6,821 bases of DNA from Candidatus Shapirobacteria bacterium (lineage in GTDB: Bacteria > Patescibacteriota > Microgenomatia > UBA12405), in contig VFLE01000167.1 of the NCBI GenBank assembly GCA_009885205.1, positions 1-6,821 on the forward strand. Direction: 5' to 3'. Shown here piece after piece: positions 5,228 through 6,821 of this stretch. The notes below the pieces were generated by a model. That model was not told the origin of the DNA, did no database searches, and was given only the letters and a program-made list of their open reading frames with translations. Each line of letters opens with the position of its first letter. Positions within the stretch are counted from its first letter, which is position 1. The translations under genes and the position numbers were made by a program.

Positions 5228-5623
5228 TCATTTTACCAATTCCATCAACAATTCTCTATCATCATCTTTCCCCTGTCTTACATTAAACACATGTCTACAT
5301 TTTGTACATTTATATTCGATTTTATATTTGAAGTTTGAAGTTTGAAGTTTTGCTTTTACCGGTCTCATCAATCCCTGACAATCACTCAATCTATCTCCAG
5401 GTATCTCAAAATCCACATGTTTCCCCCACAAGCATTTTGAACAATGATCTGTATATCCATCCCCTGTTACTTTTTCCCCACAATTATCACAAACAAAGTC
5501 CTCTACTTTACGTAAAAAATTCTTTCTCCCCTCTTGCCTGCCCGCCTTTGGAGGGTCAAAGGAGGGGTTGGGGGTAGATTGAAATAATAATTTCTTTTTT
5601 TTGTTATTTTGGAAATTGGTCAT
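5228..5623 (-). CDS. RNHCP-family zinc-ribbon protein with repeat-derived N-terminus
   Basis: The conserved part runs from about residue 40 to 131: FVCDNCGEKV (C45, C48), TDHCSKCLWGKHVD (C61, C64), then PGDRLSDCQGLMRPV, then YKCTKC (C106, C109) and a KDDDRELLMEL end. This order, with PGD-R and GLM-P, matches RNHCP-domain proteins, which are probably zinc-binding and of unknown function. The family's signature R-N-H-C-P is T-D-H-C-S here, while the cysteines are kept. Residues 1-5 come from a TTGGAAATTGG repeat, about 13-33 from the CTCCCCTCTTG element, and about 92-98 (LQTSNFK) from TTTGAAG heptamers. No other start codon lies between the repeats and the domain, so ATG 5623 is the only reasonable start. 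It is probably cotranscribed with the tiny ORF 3 nt downstream. Confidence 0.82.
   Translation of the reverse strand: MTNFQNNKKKKLLFQSTPNPSFDPPKAGRQEGRKNFLRKVEDFVCDNCGEKVTGDGYTDHCSKCLWGKHVDFEIPGDRLSDCQGLMRPVKAKLQTSNFKYKIEYKCTKCRHVFNVRQGKDDDRELLMELVK
5327..5351. repeat. Tandem heptamer TTTGAAG, three copies, inside the RNHCP gene (family 3)
   Basis: TTTGAAG is repeated at 5327, 5334 and 5341, followed by TTTT, as in the array near the ftsH start. It is translated as KLQTSNFK between the PGD-R/GLM-P segment and the last zinc-ligand pair. Since the length is not a multiple of three, gain or loss of a single heptamer would shift the frame. Confidence 0.85.
5526..5584. repeat. Dispersed palindromic element inside the RNHCP gene (family 2, copy b)
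   Basis: It begins CTCCCCTCTTG and ends GATTGAAA, exactly as the copy at 2041-2078, with a shared TCAAAG...AGGGGT...GGGG core. Relative to that copy it carries a 19-bp insert (5537-5555). Internal pairing: CCTTTG/CAAAGG around the insert boundary, and CCCCTC near one end with GAGGGG near the other. On the - strand it is translated as part of FQSTPNPSFDPPKAGRQEG at the N-terminus of the zinc-ribbon protein. Confidence 0.78.
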
Positions 5624-5663
5624 TGTGATTTGTTTGGAAATTGGTTATTGGAAATTGGAAATT
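5609..5663. repeat. TTGGAAATTGG repeat cluster at the RNHCP start (family 4)
   Basis: TTGGAAATTGGTCATTG (5609-5625) and TTGGAAATTGGTTATTG (5634-5650) differ at one base. A partial third unit, TTGGAAATTGGAAATT, follows at 5648-5663. The first copy contains the RNHCP start codon (CAT on +, 5621-5623), and the others would form the 5' untranslated leader. Confidence 0.75.
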
Positions 5664-5666
5664 ATA
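5661..5666 (-). promoter_or_regulatory. Possible -10 box (TATAAT) for the RNHCP operon
   Basis: A perfect TATAAT lies at 5666-5661 on the - strand, 37 nt before ATG 5623, predicting a leader of about 30 nt made of TTGGAAATTGG repeat. There is no TG extension and no clear -35. Unlike the other promoters here it is not leaderless, perhaps because repeats were inserted between promoter and gene. Confidence 0.35.
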
Positions 5667-5669
5667 TTT

Positions 5670-5698
5670 GTGTTGAAGCTATTTACTTACTTCAACAC
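5670..5698 (-). repeat. Hairpin spanning the stop codon of the DUF4012 gene
   Basis: GTGTTGAAG (5670-5678) and CTTCAACAC (5690-5698) are exact reverse complements with an 11-nt loop that holds the gene's last codons and its TAG stop (5681-5679). On the - strand the sequence after the stem is AAATATAATTT, without a T-run, so classical intrinsic termination is doubtful. It could still slow polymerase or protect the 3' end. Confidence 0.5.
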
Positions 5699-6821
5699 CT
5701 AGTCGTATATCTCTATCCAATTTTTGATTAAACAACAACTTTCCTCCCACTACACTCGCCGACGGAGTTACTTGCATTGGTTGCATTCCGTTGGGTATTG
5801 ATACTAAATTAATCATTCCCGTATCTCCAAATCCTGACTGTCTCTGAATATACAACATATAGGAAAACTTATCTCCAATTTGAGCCATACTACTGGCATA
5901 TTTTACCTCTACCACCACCTTTTTTCCAATTGGTACGGTTACCAAAAACCCAATTTCCCTCTTTTCTCCTACATTAGTCATTTTAACCTCATTTAAAGCC
6001 ACATTTTGAATCACTCCCCCAGTATTAATTACCACCTCCGACACTTGAACATCTTTAGGTAAATATATTCGTAAATAATTTTTGTAATCACCTCCGGGCC
6101 AGGCCGTTGTTTTGGCCAAATTTTCATAACTTATTCTCAAAACTCTTTCCACCGAGGTATTTTTAATTTCAATTTTTTGCTCCATTGCTCGATAGAGGAA
6201 ATAATTTACCTTGTTTACCCCCAAGTTCGATTCAACTACATAAAGATAATCACCATAACAATCCTTCACCCCACATTTTCCTTCAAACACTTCTCCGTCC
6301 CACCCCAAACTTCCCACCACCTCCGCGGTAGTTGGCTCATTAAACATCATTTGCAAATCATTTTTTTCCAAAACATCAATCAAACCCATCATTAAATTCC
6401 ACTTTTGCCCTGTTTTCAAGCTTGACACCTCCGCAAACAATTGTCTTCCCATCCCTCCCAAAAAACTCGCCTTTTGTACCGACCCTGGGAAAAACTTTGA
6501 CTCCGAATAAAATTCTGCCTGTTCATACAAATTATCTTTATCTATTTTTTCCTTAAAATCAGGCACAAAAATCGGTCCCGTCGCATTAAGCATCGATTTT
6601 ACTACCGCCAAATCCACCCCCATTACTCCATCAACCGATCGACCTACTTCTTTTTCAAAAAACCATTGAATATCTTTACTGGCTTGGGGGAAACTGGCTT
6701 TCCAGTTTGAGTCCCTCATAAACCAACCCGCTTCACCCAAATATCTTTTTATTTCCTCTGGTGGTTCCACGTGTCCCCTCAGTTGTCCATCTGCCTCATA
6801 AATATCCTTAATATCAAACGA
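5679..6821 (-). CDS. DUF4012 domain protein, 5' end beyond the window
   Basis: The frame is open from the right edge (reading SFDIKDIYEADGQLRGH) to TAG 5681-5679, giving 380 visible residues. The GTG at 6770-6768 lies inside the conserved block and is not the start. Motifs seen, numbered from the edge: DIYEADGQL (6-14), a PP pair, RDSNW (36-40), DGVMGVDL (64-71) with GPIFV after it, then a variable helical part, and YVVESNLGVNKVN around N199-K204. These match DUF4012, a family of bacterial envelope-linked proteins of unknown role. The DGV-x-V-D followed by GPI recalls the core of LytR-CpsA-Psr phosphotransferases, but that is an inference. The missing N-terminus would usually carry a membrane anchor; none is visible in this part. 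The C-terminal half is beta-rich (IYLPKDVQVSEVVI, GFLVTVPIGKKVVVEVKY). The gene ends within a hairpin. Confidence 0.85.
   Translation of the reverse strand, partial: SFDIKDIYEADGQLRGHVEPPEEIKRYLGEAGWFMRDSNWKASFPQASKDIQWFFEKEVGRSVDGVMGVDLAVVKSMLNATGPIFVPDFKEKIDKDNLYEQAEFYSESKFFPGSVQKASFLGGMGRQLFAEVSSLKTGQKWNLMMGLIDVLEKNDLQMMFNEPTTAEVVGSLGWDGEVFEGKCGVKDCYGDYLYVVESNLGVNKVNYFLYRAMEQKIEIKNTSVERVLRISYENLAKTTAWPGGDYKNYLRIYLPKDVQVSEVVINTGGVIQNVALNEVKMTNVGEKREIGFLVTVPIGKKVVVEVKYASSMAQIGDKFSYMLYIQRQSGFGDTGMINLVSIPNGMQPMQVTPSASVVGGKLLFNQKLDRDIRLGVEVSK

Noticed and set aside
1988..5230. Reading TGA as glycine or tryptophan (recoded genetic code)
   Set aside because: The TGA in the antitoxin ORF and the TGA between the RNHCP gene and the tiny ORF could both be read through, but the three long genes (560, 654 and 380 codons) use ordinary Gly and Trp codons and contain no in-frame TGA.
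4919..5351. CRISPR array
   Set aside because: The repeats are contiguous 7-mers without spacers and are translated within genes.
6768..6770. GTG as the true start of the DUF4012 gene
   Set aside because: The upstream codons to the window edge are open and encode the family's conserved DIYEADGQL block, so the start lies outside the window.
1..6821. tRNA, rRNA or riboswitch
   Set aside because: No cloverleaf with a T-arm GTTCRANNC, rRNA segment or recognisable aptamer was seen on either strand; the GTTCGGATTC at 84-93 lacks the other arms.

Overview
The window looks like accessory-rich chromosome from a candidate-phyla-radiation bacterium (Patescibacteria, most likely a Microgenomates-type lineage). 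This is inference, based on visibly AT-rich coding, a divergent FtsH, a DUF4012 gene, an IS30-type transposase tail, leaderless-looking promoters (a -10 box 6-8 nt before an ATG and no Shine-Dalgarno), and several small dispersed repeat families that run through coding sequence and are translated. TAA, TAG and TGA all act as stops. The three long genes contain no in-frame TGA, so a recoded-UGA genetic code is unlikely.

Layout. Bases 2-100 are the C-terminal tail of an IS30-like transposase. Immediately after it, on the + strand, is a 560-codon gene (128-1810) whose C-terminal third resembles the nucleoside-phosphorylase fold. It ends at a strong intrinsic terminator (1827-1856). Everything else is on the - strand. 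Reading leftwards from the right edge, these are: a DUF4012 gene cut by the window edge (5679-6821), an RNHCP-type zinc-ribbon gene (5228-5623), a tiny ORF 3 nt downstream of it (5075-5224), ftsH (3007-4971), a 60-aa hypothetical (2800-2982), a hypothetical gene broken at a run of seven G (2086-2749), and a decayed CopG/BrnA-type antitoxin ORF with an in-frame TGA (1859-2017).

How it works together. FtsH is the only housekeeping gene recognised with certainty; it is a membrane AAA+ zinc protease for quality control. The RNHCP gene and the tiny ORF form a short operon. The 60-aa gene and the frameshifted gene each have their own promoter, so the minus-strand genes are not one long operon.

Most notable: at least four repeat families occur in pairs or clusters. 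They are (1) a GC-rich imperfect palindrome in the + strand gene and in ftsH, (2) an element starting CTCCCCTCTTG and ending GATTGAAA, (3) tandem TTTGAAG heptamers in ftsH and the RNHCP gene, and (4) TTGGAAATTGG units that supply the RNHCP start codon. They extend protein N-termini and fill linkers between domains, much as Rickettsia palindromic elements do. Three loci also show decay or slippage: the G7 tract, the antitoxin TGA, and a possible one-base frameshift in the tiny ORF.
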